A stretch of 64,000 nucleotides of DNA from JAGQVA01 sp041391725 (GTDB taxonomy: Bacteria > Bacteroidota > Bacteroidia > J057), in the NCBI GenBank assembly GCA_041391725.1, contig JAWKNL010000005.1, positions 1 through 64,000 on the forward strand. The letters are read 5' to 3'. Of the stretch, positions 15,509 to 24,152 are shown piece after piece. The notes under the pieces were generated by a model. That model saw nothing but the letters and a program-made list of their open reading frames with translations. It made no database searches and was not told where the DNA came from. The position numbers and the translations under genes are program-made. Positions within the stretch are counted from its first letter, which is position 1. Every line of letters starts with the position of its first letter.

Positions 15509-18500
15509 TTAGTTTTTCACCCACTTTTGCATCCAGATGCCTTTTGCGGTATGCATACGTACCATATACACGCCATTGGGCAGACTTGAAATTTCCATCG
15601 ATCCGCTGGCGTCGGGATTGGCTTTGCACACGATTTCCTGACCTACCAGATTGGTGATTACCATGGATTCGATGCGGTAATCTGAATTCCAGAAAATCTG
15701 GTCTTTGGCCGGATTGGGGTAGAGGCTGACAGCCCCTTCGGGCAGAAGATCGCTGATCGCATCTGTTTCGGAGATGGTGATGACCACCGTATCGGTACTT
15801 ACCACTGCATTATTGGTAACGGAAGTAATGACAAGTACCACTGTTTCGGTTCCTTCCACATCTGTGTCATCTGTAATCACAACAGAAACAGCAGCTGAGT
15901 CTGTCCCACACCCGGTAAGGGTAAATGTATTTGCAGAAAGGGTAAAATCGACGAGATCTGTAGCCGTGGAGGAAGCGTCAACGGAAATGGTAACTTCCGT
16001 GGTATCGGGATTACCATCTGCCTGGGAAAGTCCGATGCTGACTGTACCTACAGATTCATCTACAGAAACGGCAGATTCGTCAAAAGTCACCACCGGGTCG
16101 GCGTTTTCGGTTACATCAGCAATATACCGCGGCAGAAGCTGATAGCCATCATTGTAGGGATAAGAAGCGTCAAACTGACCACCCAGGCCGGTTACTGTCA
16201 ACCATTTTCCGACAGGAGCAGGTGCACCGTTGATATCCACATCACTGTCGATGCGAACCACAAAAGTATCCACGCCGTTGGTCATATCAATGTTTACGCT
16301 GCCACCTACTGTGGAGGGCCACTGAGAAGGATCTATCATGCTAAGACATTCGATAGTAATCAGTTCGTTTTCAGTGGTTTCGTCGAGCGTTGTCACCACT
16401 GTGGGGGTAACGGTCGGGTTGCCCTGCGAAACGAGGATAATATTGTCTGGAGGGGTAAACTCTGCTAGTCCGTTGAAGGAGCCGACTACACCCTGAACAA
16501 GTACTTCGTCCCCTTCGGTTACGACATATCCAAAGTTGTTGGAACTGAATACGGCGATACCACCGGTAGAATCAATCATCGTAAAGAGAACAGATGGATT
16601 GGTTCCGCCCTGAAGGTCAATGCCGTGGACGATTCCGCGAACCTGACATTTTACGCCGAGGGAGTCTGCTTGTCCGTCGCCGTCAGCATCAGCGGTAATA
16701 AGGCCGATGGGGTATTCGAGGTAGTCATTGTCATTGATCGTGAGGGTAAAAGTACCTGCACCGATCAGCGATCCGTTGGTTGGGTTGATGAGGTTAACGA
16801 CAATGGTCTCATCAGACTCTACATCGGCATCGTCAATCAGCACCACGCTGAGTGAAATCGGGCTGGTAGCATTGGCGGGGAAAACGATAGTTGTATCGCT
16901 CCAGGTGAAGTCCACACCTAAAGTTGCCGTCGAGTTTACCGCATCAAAAACGACATCTACTGCAACCGTATCGACACCACCGTTGGTGATAACAACATCA
17001 AATGAAGCTGTACCTGCGCCTTCACTTACATTAGCTGAAGTAGGGGCAAAAGATACGGAAGGAGAATCGGGAACCGGGGCATTACAGGGAATCATATAAT
17101 GAGCACCCAGGCTGTCGAAGGTATTTTGTGGGAATACCAGCCATTGCGTAGCGCCGATCGCCCAGTCAGTGGTTCCTTCATTGATGGAAGGCATCCGCAC
17201 GAGAGTAAATTCGCTGGTGGCACCTGCGCCTACGGGCCAGTTGGTGCCCGGATCGTTGCCAATTTCTCCGATTACGTCAATAAGCAGGCCGGTTGCTTCG
17301 TTGAGCAGAGCCATGGCATCGTCACCGTTGAATGTGATTACACCCGGGAAGCCAATTGAGTCATTGGCCAGAGCAAGGATCAGCGGATCAGCTGCATTAT
17401 TAGCAGAAATATGAACGGCGCCCGGAGCCAGTGTACCTGAAAGTTCGAAGGTATCAGTAGGTGTGGGCGAACCGTTTCCGTAGCGGTAAATGGTATAGTT
17501 GGTAAGGTCAACAATGGAGTCTGAAGGATTGAAGATTTCCAGCGCCTTGTTGTTGCTGCTTCCTTCGATATATTCGGAGAAGAAAATATCGGTAGTACAA
17601 CCTGTGCTGTCATTGCCGGGGTTGACCGATGAGCAGGGGGTCATGGTATGTGCACCCAGAGAGTCAAATGCATTTTGGGCGAAAACCATCCACTGCGTAG
17701 CACCGATCGACCAGTCATTTACACCTGCATTGACAGAAGCCATGCGCACGAGGGTAAACTCGCTGGTAGCACCTGTACCTACGGGCCAGTTGGTGCCGGG
17801 GTCAACACCCAGTTCACCAATCACGTCTGTCGTATCGCCGGTTACTGTATTGAGAATCAGCAACACATCATCTCCGTTGTAGAAAGTAAAGGAGTGGGTA
17901 GTATCGCTTTGGGCAAGGATCAGGGGATCTCCGCTGGCATTTCCGATAACATACACTTCTCCCGGAGCGAGGGTGTGATTGATAAACAGTGAGTCAGAAG
18001 CGATCACCGAGCCATTGTTGTACCGGTAGAATTTATAAACACCGAGGTTGACAACGGTGTCAGAGGGGTTATATACTTCTACTGCTTTATTGTTTCCACT
18101 TCCTTCGATATACTCAGAAAAGAAAATATCCGAAGTACAACCGCTGCCGGGGGTTACGATACTACAGGGAGTCATGGTGTGAGAACCCAGGGAGTCAAAA
18201 GTATTCTGCGGAAATACATCCCATTGAGTTGCTCCTGCAGCCCAGTCTTTGGTGCCTGCATTCACGGAGGCCATACGCACGAGGGTAAACTCGCTGGTGG
18301 CACCGGTACCCACAGGCCAGTTGGTACCGGGGTCAACGCCAAGCTGACCGATTACATCGACCGTATCACCTGTAGCGTGATTGACAATCATCACCACATC
18401 ATCTCCGTTGTAAAATGTCATGGAATGTGTAGTGTCGCCCTGAGCCAGAATAATCGGGTCACCACTGGCATTAGCGATAACATAAACTTCTCCGGCACCA

Positions 18501-18736
18501 AGCACATGTGGAATTACAAGTGAATCGCCGGCGATTACGCTACCGTTATTAAACCGGTACAACTCATAATTGCTGAGGTCAATGGCGACATCTGTTGGGT
18601 TATAGATTTCCAGAGCCTTGTTGTTTCCGCTACCTTCGATGTATTCGGAGAAAAATATATCCGAACACTGGGCAAATGCGGAATAAGCTCCAAAAACCAG
18701 CCCCAATACGAAAAGAAAAGTACTTTTTTTGGTCAT
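15509..18736 (-). CDS. Secreted T9SS protein with three lamin-tail domains and Calx-beta domains
   Basis: The 1075-aa protein has a signal peptide (ending YSAFAQ). Three consecutive lamin-tail domains occupy about residues 24-195, 199-370 and 376-555; each begins with an IFFSEYIEGS core and shares the block DPGTNWPVG. A Calx-beta domain follows (about 560-670, PSVSFAPTSANVSEGAG). Then comes a region resembling an OB-fold/nuclease-associated module (about 675-880, DSLGVKCQVRGIVHG), a second Calx-beta-like domain (about 885-985), and a type A C-terminal sorting domain (LYPNPAKDQIFWNSD to the end). It is therefore exported through Sec and T9SS to the cell surface or medium. The protein probably binds calcium or surfaces; no catalytic motif is seen. 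A TATATTTG promoter element lies 29 bp upstream of the start. Confidence 0.9.
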   Translation of the reverse strand: MTKKSTFLFVLGLVFGAYSAFAQCSDIFFSEYIEGSGNNKALEIYNPTDVAIDLSNYELYRFNNGSVIAGDSLVIPHVLGAGEVYVIANASGDPIILAQGDTTHSMTFYNGDDVVMIVNHATGDTVDVIGQLGVDPGTNWPVGTGATSEFTLVRMASVNAGTKDWAAGATQWDVFPQNTFDSLGSHTMTPCSIVTPGSGCTSDIFFSEYIEGSGNNKAVEVYNPSDTVVNLGVYKFYRYNNGSVIASDSLFINHTLAPGEVYVIGNASGDPLILAQSDTTHSFTFYNGDDVLLILNTVTGDTTDVIGELGVDPGTNWPVGTGATSEFTLVRMASVNAGVNDWSIGATQWMVFAQNAFDSLGAHTMTPCSSVNPGNDSTGCTTDIFFSEYIEGSSNNKALEIFNPSDSIVDLTNYTIYRYGNGSPTPTDTFELSGTLAPGAVHISANNAADPLILALANDSIGFPGVITFNGDDAMALLNEATGLLIDVIGEIGNDPGTNWPVGAGATSEFTLVRMPSINEGTTDWAIGATQWLVFPQNTFDSLGAHYMIPCNAPVPDSPSVSFAPTSANVSEGAGTASFDVVITNGGVDTVAVDVVFDAVNSTATLGVDFTWSDTTIVFPANATSPISLSVVLIDDADVESDETIVVNLINPTNGSLIGAGTFTLTINDNDYLEYPIGLITADADGDGQADSLGVKCQVRGIVHGIDLQGGTNPSVLFTMIDSTGGIAVFSSNNFGYVVTEGDEVLVQGVVGSFNGLAEFTPPDNIILVSQGNPTVTPTVVTTLDETTENELITIECLSMIDPSQWPSTVGGSVNIDMTNGVDTFVVRIDSDVDINGAPAPVGKWLTVTGLGGQFDASYPYNDGYQLLPRYIADVTENADPVVTFDESAVSVDESVGTVSIGLSQADGNPDTTEVTISVDASSTATDLVDFTLSANTFTLTGCGTDSAAVSVVITDDTDVEGTETVVLVITSVTNNAVVSTDTVVITISETDAISDLLPEGAVSLYPNPAKDQIFWNSDYRIESMVITNLVGQEIVCKANPDASGSMEISSLPNGVYMVRMHTAKGIWMQKWVKN
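17085..18665 (-). repeat. Three tandem ~520-bp repeats encoding lamin-tail domains
   Basis: The three lamin-tail units are recognisable at DNA level as well as in the protein. For example, the block around 18600-18650 recurs near 18070-18125 and 17535-17590, and the block around 18285-18340 recurs near 17745-17800 and 17205-17255, with scattered third-position changes. The first two units are the most alike. This is intragenic tandem duplication, which can expand or contract by recombination. Boundaries are approximate. Confidence 0.75.
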
Positions 18737-18764
18737 GGGTATAAGGTTTTGGTGATTATGTGAG

Positions 18765-18772
18765 CAAATATA
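18765..18772 (-). promoter_or_regulatory. Bacteroidota -7 promoter element TATATTTG for the lamin-tail gene
   Basis: The minus strand reads TATATTTG here, an exact match to the TAnnTTTG consensus used by the Bacteroidota primary sigma factor. It sits 29 bp upstream of the ATG at 18736. I do not see a convincing TTTG -33 element at the usual spacing. Confidence 0.5.
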
Positions 18773-18830
18773 GGGGTTTCAGTCAGATAGTTTGGTCGTA
18801 TGGGGATTAATAAATTATGAAAATTTACCC

Positions 18831-19592
18831 TTACCAAACAATTTTCTGTCCGTCATAAGCCAGTTCGACCCCCTCCGGCAACAATCCTGTGATGTCCGCC
18901 TCAATCCCCATCAGATGGCTGATATGAATAAAAAATGCTTTTTGGGGCTTGAGTTTATCCACGATTTCCAATGCACCTTCCAGATTAAAATGCGAGTGAT
19001 GGGGTTCTATTCTCAATGCATTGAGCACCAGAAATTTGATTCCTGTCAGGATTTCCATAGAGGATTCAGGAATATAGCTGGCATCGGTTATATAGGCAAA
19101 CGGGCCAATCCGAAACCCCAGTACGTCCATTTTTCCGTGTTTTACCGGGACGGGTATCAGGTTTATATCCCCAACCTTAAACGGGCGGTCGTCGATAGGA
19201 TGAATCTCCAGCCGGGGCACACCGGGGTAGGTGTCATTTTCGAAAATATAATAAAACTCGCGTTTCAGGTGGCCGAGCGTTTCCTGGTCTGCATAAACGG
19301 GCATATCTTTTCCCTGAAGAAAATTGTAGGACCGCACATCGTCCAGCCCGGCGACATGGTCGCGGTGGGCGTGGGTATAAACCACGGCATCGAGGCGGTT
19401 TACCTTTTCGCGCAGCATTTGTTCCCTGAAGTCAGGGCCGGTATCGATCACGAGGATCGTTTCGTCCGAAGTAAGCAACCCGGAGCAGCGAAGCCGTTTG
19501 TCATGGGGGTTGGTGGACGCGCAAACCGCACACGGGCAGCCGATGACCGGAACCCCCTGCGAAGTACCTGTTCCGAGAAATGTAAACTCCAT
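18831..19592 (-). CDS. MBL-fold metallo-hydrolase (PhnP/RNase Z-like)
   Basis: The 253-aa protein opens with the LGTGTSQGVPVIGCPCAVC block, where the cysteines match the structural zinc site of PhnP-like phosphodiesterases. The metal-binding motif HAHRDHVAGLDD follows, then further ligand histidines (PVKHGKMDVLG and HSHFNLEGALE). Members hydrolyse cyclic phosphodiesters or tRNA 3' trailers; sequence features favour the PhnP-like branch found alone in Bacteroidota. No phn genes are adjacent, so a housekeeping phosphodiesterase is more likely than phosphonate catabolism. It is 5 bp downstream of the small 88-aa protein gene and probably co-transcribed with it. Confidence 0.85.
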   Translation of the reverse strand: MEFTFLGTGTSQGVPVIGCPCAVCASTNPHDKRLRCSGLLTSDETILVIDTGPDFREQMLREKVNRLDAVVYTHAHRDHVAGLDDVRSYNFLQGKDMPVYADQETLGHLKREFYYIFENDTYPGVPRLEIHPIDDRPFKVGDINLIPVPVKHGKMDVLGFRIGPFAYITDASYIPESSMEILTGIKFLVLNALRIEPHHSHFNLEGALEIVDKLKPQKAFFIHISHLMGIEADITGLLPEGVELAYDGQKIVW

Positions 19593-19597
19593 AATTG

Positions 19598-19864
19598 TCA
19601 GTCTTCCGTTCCTGTCATAATCTGTTTTACCAGCTTTTTCTGATCTTCGGATAAGAGCGATTCATCCAGCGAAATTTGTCTTATAATTTCCTGAAGGGTG
19701 GAAATCTTGCTCTCCAGCGGGTGAAACTTATTAACAATAATGGTCTTCTGATCCATTACAATACAATAACCTCCGTGAAAGTTGCCTCGTTCATAGCGTA
19801 TGACATATCCCTGATCTTTGAGCAGGGACTGAAGCTTTTCCTGAGTGGTCTTGGATATTCTCAT
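19598..19864 (-). CDS. Small conserved hypothetical protein, 88 aa
   Basis: The ATG at 19864 (MRISKTTQEKLQSLLKDQGY) is used; an in-frame TTG upstream overlaps the promoter and is less likely. The protein is a small alpha/beta polypeptide: a helix, a beta hairpin with GNFHGGYCIVMDQKTIIVNK, then two helices (ISTLQEIIRQ, SEDQKKLVKQIM). No domain is recognised with certainty. It precedes the MBL hydrolase by 5 bp in the same operon. An exact TATATTTG element 13 bp upstream of the ATG implies a very short 5' leader. Confidence 0.7.
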   Translation of the reverse strand: MRISKTTQEKLQSLLKDQGYVIRYERGNFHGGYCIVMDQKTIIVNKFHPLESKISTLQEIIRQISLDESLLSEDQKKLVKQIMTGTED

Positions 19865-19876
19865 AGTTTTGGAAAG

Positions 19877-19884
19877 CAAATATA
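19877..19884 (-). promoter_or_regulatory. Bacteroidota -7 element TATATTTG before the small protein/MBL operon
   Basis: The minus strand reads TATATTTG, matching TAnnTTTG, followed after 12 bases by the ATG of the 88-aa gene. The closeness implies a nearly leaderless transcript. It also argues for the ATG at 19864 over the upstream TTG, which would overlap the element. Confidence 0.5.
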
Positions 19885-19941
19885 GAAATTATTCCCGCGG
19901 AGTAATTATCTTTTGGCTTCTGAATTGGAAAGGCAAACGGA

Positions 19942-20544
19942 ATGGAGACATTTGAACGGGAAAGTAAAGATCTCGAAAGGCTGTTGGTTTTTTTTTGTAC
20001 CCGGTGGAAAACGCTGCTACTGGCGGCTCTGGCGGGATGCCTTGCAGGTGTGGTCATCGCCTGGTTTGTGCCGCCACGCTATACCTCAGGCGGAATTATT
20101 TACCCTGCGCGTTTTCCCGACACCCTCACCTTCGTTCACAACTCAAGGCTGGGCATTGAGTTATATACCGATCGCGTGGTTCAGTTGTTGCGGTCTGAAA
20201 GGGTAGGGGACGCGCTGGAGAAAAAGTTTGGCGATATTTCTGCGGTTGATATCGTTGTTTTTCGCACAGCACTTTTATCGATCGAAATAGCTGTCACCAG
20301 TGGCGATCCCGGCTATTCAGCCGAAATTGCCAACAGCATCATTGGTATGACCGACTCCCTCCGGAAGGAGGTGTTTCGGGAGACCTGGCCGGTAGAAAAA
20401 ATCTACGTGGTAGATTATGCCCGACCGGAGCCGGAGGCAGTCAGTCCTCTATTATGGAAGTATGGCCTGTCTGGTGCAATCATAAATATTCTCTTATTAA
20501 TAGGATTCCTGGCTTACAGTAAATTCAGCAAAACCGTTAAATGA
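19942..20544 (+). CDS. Wzz/chain-length-determinant-like membrane protein
   Basis: The 200-aa protein has the two-helix polysaccharide co-polymerase layout: a cytoplasmic N-terminus, first membrane helix near 24-46 (TLLLAALAGCLAGVVIAWFV), then PPRYTSGGIIYPAR (the Pro-rich exit of Wzz proteins), a periplasmic helical domain, and a second membrane helix near 171-192 (GLSGAIINILLLIGFLAY). Wzz proteins set the length of O-antigen or exported polysaccharide. It is short relative to full Wzz (about 330 aa), lacking much of the coiled-coil, and no polysaccharide genes are nearby, so its actual role is uncertain. Alternative starts exist a few codons upstream in other frames; the ATG used gives the cytoplasmic Glu/Arg tail. 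Confidence 0.75.
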   Translation: METFERESKDLERLLVFFCTRWKTLLLAALAGCLAGVVIAWFVPPRYTSGGIIYPARFPDTLTFVHNSRLGIELYTDRVVQLLRSERVGDALEKKFGDISAVDIVVFRTALLSIEIAVTSGDPGYSAEIANSIIGMTDSLRKEVFRETWPVEKIYVVDYARPEPEAVSPLLWKYGLSGAIINILLLIGFLAYSKFSKTVK

Positions 20545-20624
20545 TCTGCCGTATTAAAAAGAAATATCTATATTGGAATAAAATTCGAACGTGTAAATGG
20601 AAAGTGGTGAAACGTAGATAGCAT

Positions 20625-21834
20625 ATGAAAATAGAAAGTATAAAACTCAAAAACTTTAAAGCGTTTCAAAATCTCGAAATAAATAATCTGTCAGAACTCG
20701 CCATTTTTGTAGGAGCAAATGGTGTGGGGAAGACGACCCTGTTCGATGCATTTGGTTTCCTGAGTGATTCTTTAAAAATAATATCCGGCAGGCTTTACTA
20801 AAACGGGGGGATTTAAAGAAGTGATTACACGAGGGCAGCAGGGATGGATTGAAATAGAGCTCCAATTCAGGCTTTCAATAGCTGGTAAAAACCGTCTTGT
20901 TACTTATCGGTTAGAAATTGGCGAAGAAAAAGGAAGGCCTATTATTGAGCGGGAAATATTAAGATACAAAGAGGTGCTATGGATCTCCTTATCATTTTCT
21001 CGATTTTTCAAGGGGAAGTGGATACGCAATTACCAATGAAGAAGACTTTGACAAACCGGATGAAGAGCTTGACAGAGAGGAACAGAAATTGGGGTCTCCT
21101 GATATCCTGGCGATAAAGGGTTAGGGCAATTTGAAAGATTTAAGGCTGCTAGTGCTTTCAGAAATTTTATTGAAAACTGGCATGTATCTGATTTTCATAT
21201 TTCAGAAGCCCGCCCCAGTAGAGAAGCAAGCTATGCAGAGCATCTATCCCCTACCGGAGAAAATCTTCCATTGGTTGCCCAATATATTTTTGAGAATCAC
21301 CCAGATCTATTTAAAGATATTCTGGAGAAAATGAAACACCGTGTGCCTGGTGTAAAAGATGTAACGGCAGAATCTACGGTTGATGGGAGAATCGTCCTTC
21401 GCTTCAGGATGGGTCATTTAAAGATCCATTTATTGCAAACTATGTGTCAGATGGAACCATTAAAATGTTTGCCTATCTGATCTTGTTAAATGACCCTAAC
21501 CCACACCCATTGCTATGCATAGAAGAACCTGAAAATCAATTATATCCAAGTCTTCTTCCTGAATTATTAGATGAATTCCGGCAATATGCAAAAAGGTGGG
21601 CAGGTTTTTGTTTCCTCTCACTCACCAGACCTCTTAAATAGTGCTAAACCAGAGGAAACTTACTGGATCGTCAAAGAAAATGGGTATTCCGCAATATTAA
21701 GAGCATCCGACTATCCCGAGATTGTGACCCTATATGAAGCAGGAGATAAACTGGGTTACTTGTGGAAAGAGAACTATTTTAAAGGAAGTAATCCCGGTAA
21801 ACATGAATTCACAGGTACTGGAAATTTTGACTGA
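20625..21834 (+). pseudogene. AAA-family (RecF/OLD-like) ATPase, broken by about seven indels
   Basis: The start MKIESIKLKNFKAFQNLEIN and Walker A FVGANGVGKTT are the N-terminus of an SMC/RecF-like AAA ATPase. The Walker B region is LLCIEEPENQLYPSLLPELL, and the C-terminal D/H loop VFVSSHSPDLLN is intact in a third frame. Reading the correct frame needs single-base changes at about 20774-20778 (A run), 20805-20810 (G run), 20968-20980 (two), 21117-21123, 21400-21405 and 21590-21594 (A run). The restored gene is 1215 bp, 404 aa, the usual size. It ends overlapping the DUF4276 gene by 32 bp. The pair resembles ATPase-plus-effector phage-defence modules. DNA is visibly AT-richer than neighbours, suggesting transfer. 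Whether this is decay or sequencing error is unresolved. Confidence 0.75.
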
Positions 21835-22384
21835 AGAGTCGTCTATGGAAATTTTTCTCCGGGAAATCCTGCCAAAAATTTTGCCAGAAGATTACCAGTT
21901 GGATGTAAATTGTTTCATTCGGCCACATGAAGGAAAAAGTCATCTAAAAAAAATCTATTCCCATAAAAATGAAGGCCTATCCCCTGTATCCTTATCCTGT
22001 AAAAGTTCTTATTGTACACGATCAGGATTCAAACGACTGCCTAATTCTAAAAAAGACCTTCAGGCTCTGTGCAATTCAGACATCCCTGTTGTTATAAGAA
22101 TTGCCTGCAGAGAGCTGGAAAACTGGTATCTCGGTGATTTCCAGGCTATTGAGGCAGTTTATCCTGAAATTAAAGCGGCCAAATTTGAGAAAAAAGCTAA
22201 ATACCGCAATCCAGATATAGTGTTTGGTTCAAAGGAACTTGAAGGAATCACTAAAAACTTCAGTAAGTCGTATGCAGCGCGAGAAATCCCCAGGTACATG
22301 AATATCAACAACAATCAATCTGCCAGTTTCCAACATTTAATTTTGGGACTGAAAAAACTGATTAGCCCTGACACAGTTCAGTGA
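21803..22384 (+). pseudogene. DUF4276 family protein, two compensating frameshifts
   Basis: The start at 21803 (MNSQVLEILTEESSMEIFLR) is the usual DUF4276 N-terminus, overlapping the ATPase gene end. Residues about 50-82 in the open frame are nonsense, but the +2 frame over the same DNA (about 21955-22045) reads the conserved DUF4276 core LIVHDQDSNDCLILKK. The frame must change in the A8 run at 21946-21953 and back near the A6 run at 22049-22054. After that the protein is normal: IPVVIRIACRELENWYLGD, KLISP at the end. The acidic core (Asp-Gln-Asp) suggests a metal-dependent Toprim-like nuclease role, which is inference. In defence islands DUF4276 genes regularly follow an AAA ATPase, as here. 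Confidence 0.75.
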
Positions 22385-22412
22385 ACAGGCTCAACAATAT
22401 TCAATAATTTCT

Positions 22413-23381
22413 TTACTCCCCCTCCAAAAACTGCTTCGCAACCCCAGCGATTACTTCTTCTATCGGCGTATAGGAAAACCCCAGTTTTTCAATTTTGGTT
22501 CCGTCAAATATACGGGAATTGGTGCTGCTTCTCATACTCTCAAGCGAGACAATGGGAGGCCTGCCGCTGATTCGGGAGATCACTTCCGAAACCCGTCCTA
22601 CATTCAGCGAGAGCCAGTTGGGAATGCCCCATTTGGGTGGCGTTTTTCCGAGGTGGAGTGCGATTTTGGAGAAAAGTTCCCTGAAAGTTATGTTTTCTCC
22701 CACGAGGATGTAACGTTCTCCTTCCGGCACGTCCTTTTCCATAACCAGACGCGCGGCTCTTGCTACGTCTTCCGCTGACACAATGCCCGTACCGCCGTGG
22801 GGATAAAACCGAAGTCCTTTATTCACCACAGAAAACATTTTGGGCGGACCCTGTGTCCAGTCTCCTGCACCGATAATGACGCCGGGATTGATCATCGCGG
22901 CATTTAACCCCTCCGAAATCCCGCGGTAAATTTCCATTTCTGCGCGATATTTTGAAAGGGCATAACCAGACTTTGCGTGTTCGGGTTTCCAGACCGTCTG
23001 CTCTGTGATGGGCGAACCGTCATTGGTGCGGCCAAGGGCACCGATAGAGCTGATATGAACCAGTTTTTGCACACCGGCATCTTTGCAGAGATTGACCACA
23101 TTGGCGGTGCCTTCTACGTTGATTTTCATCACCTCTTCGCGCTGTTTGCGCCAGAAGCTGACGATTGCAGCGGCATGGATGACATAGTCCACGCCTTCGA
23201 CAGCTTTTTCCAGGGAGAGAATATCCAGTACATCGCCTTCGGCTACTTCGACCAGATTTCCCCAGGGAAGTTGCCGGGAATCGGGGTTTCTCACCAGCAC
23301 ACGCAATTCATGCCCTGCCGATAAAAGTTCGTCGGCGATATACTTTCCAAGAAAACCCGTAGCACCTGTAAGAAGAATCAT
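22413..23381 (-). CDS. NAD(P)-dependent epimerase/dehydratase (extended SDR)
   Basis: The 322-aa protein has the N-terminal nucleotide motif TGATGFLGKYIADELL and the extended-SDR active site: Ser in HISSIGALG, Tyr-x3-Lys in SGYALSKYRAEME. The closest known groups are the dihydroflavonol-4-reductase/3-beta-HSD-like branch (GDVLDILSLEKAVEGVDYVIH, MINPGVIIGAGDW). They reduce or dehydrogenate alcohols on varied small molecules; the substrate here is unknown. The protein is soluble and cytoplasmic. It is a single minus-strand gene following the broken ATPase/DUF4276 pair, which converges on it. Confidence 0.85.
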   Translation of the reverse strand: MILLTGATGFLGKYIADELLSAGHELRVLVRNPDSRQLPWGNLVEVAEGDVLDILSLEKAVEGVDYVIHAAAIVSFWRKQREEVMKINVEGTANVVNLCKDAGVQKLVHISSIGALGRTNDGSPITEQTVWKPEHAKSGYALSKYRAEMEIYRGISEGLNAAMINPGVIIGAGDWTQGPPKMFSVVNKGLRFYPHGGTGIVSAEDVARAARLVMEKDVPEGERYILVGENITFRELFSKIALHLGKTPPKWGIPNWLSLNVGRVSEVISRISGRPPIVSLESMRSSTNSRIFDGTKIEKLGFSYTPIEEVIAGVAKQFLEGE

Positions 23382-23489
23382 AGGTTTTGATCAGGGGCGC
23401 CAATTTACAAAACAACCCCTACAATCCGAAAATCAGCGGAGAAAAGCCGTAAAATAAGTGTAGAAATAACAGGATCAGCACATGTGCAA

Positions 23490-24152
23490 TTATTCTCCAC
23501 CAAGCGCTTTCCACAGTTGTGGATCAATTTCACTCAGGGAAGTCAGCTTTTTATCTGCCAGCGCAAATTCGGGTCTGGCGGCGACGAGCGGTTCGGGTAC
23601 CACAATGGTTTTCATTCGGGCGGCTTTGCCTGCGATCATGCCATTGAGTGAATCTTCAATGACAAGACAGTGCGCAGGATTAACGCCCAGGGCTTCGGCA
23701 GTAAGGAGAAATACAGCAGGATGCGGTTTGCCCAGTGGTTCGAATTCGGCGGATTTTATTACAGTAAATTTATCGCGGATTCCCAGTGTATCGAGGACTG
23801 CATCAATGACGCGGGTAGCGGAAGAGGAGGCTACTGCCATCGGAATTTGCTTTTGAGCCAGAAAGTCCATGAATTCTGCCACGCCTTCTTTAATTTCTCC
23901 TCTTGAGCGGATGATGGCTACGACTCCCTGGAGAATATCTTCCACGACCTCCTCAACCGTATGATTTTTCCAGGCAAATCGCTGATACCAGTAGGCGACG
24001 GTTTCGTTGATGCGGATGCCCATGGTTTCGGTTGCCTGGGTTTCGGTAAGGGTAACACCTATACGATGGAAAGCGGCGATCATGGCTTCTCTCCAGAAAG
24101 GCTCGGAATCGATCAGGACTCCGTCCATGTCAAAAATTACGGCTTGTATCAT
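23490..24152 (-). CDS. HAD hydrolase, hexitol-phosphatase/beta-phosphoglucomutase-like
   Basis: The sequence starts MIQAVIFDMDGVLIDSEPFW, the HAD motif I with nucleophile and acid Asp pair. Motif II is MAVASSSAT, motif III Lys is in TVIKSAEFEPLGKPHP, and motif IV is CLVIEDSLNGM. A four-helix C1 cap lies between residues 18 and 80. These features match the HxpB/YniC and beta-phosphoglucomutase subgroup, acting on sugar or sugar-alcohol phosphates in the cytoplasm. Its ATG overlaps the stop of the cyclophilin gene as ATGA, so the two are translationally coupled. Confidence 0.85.
   Translation of the reverse strand: MIQAVIFDMDGVLIDSEPFWREAMIAAFHRIGVTLTETQATETMGIRINETVAYWYQRFAWKNHTVEEVVEDILQGVVAIIRSRGEIKEGVAEFMDFLAQKQIPMAVASSSATRVIDAVLDTLGIRDKFTVIKSAEFEPLGKPHPAVFLLTAEALGVNPAHCLVIEDSLNGMIAGKAARMKTIVVPEPLVAARPEFALADKKLTSLSEIDPQLWKALGGE

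Noticed and set aside
21946..22060. Programmed ribosomal frameshifting in the DUF4276 gene at its A8 run
   Set aside because: There are two compensating shifts here and seven more in the neighbouring ATPase, not at slippery-site/stem-loop combinations, so decay or sequencing error explains them better.
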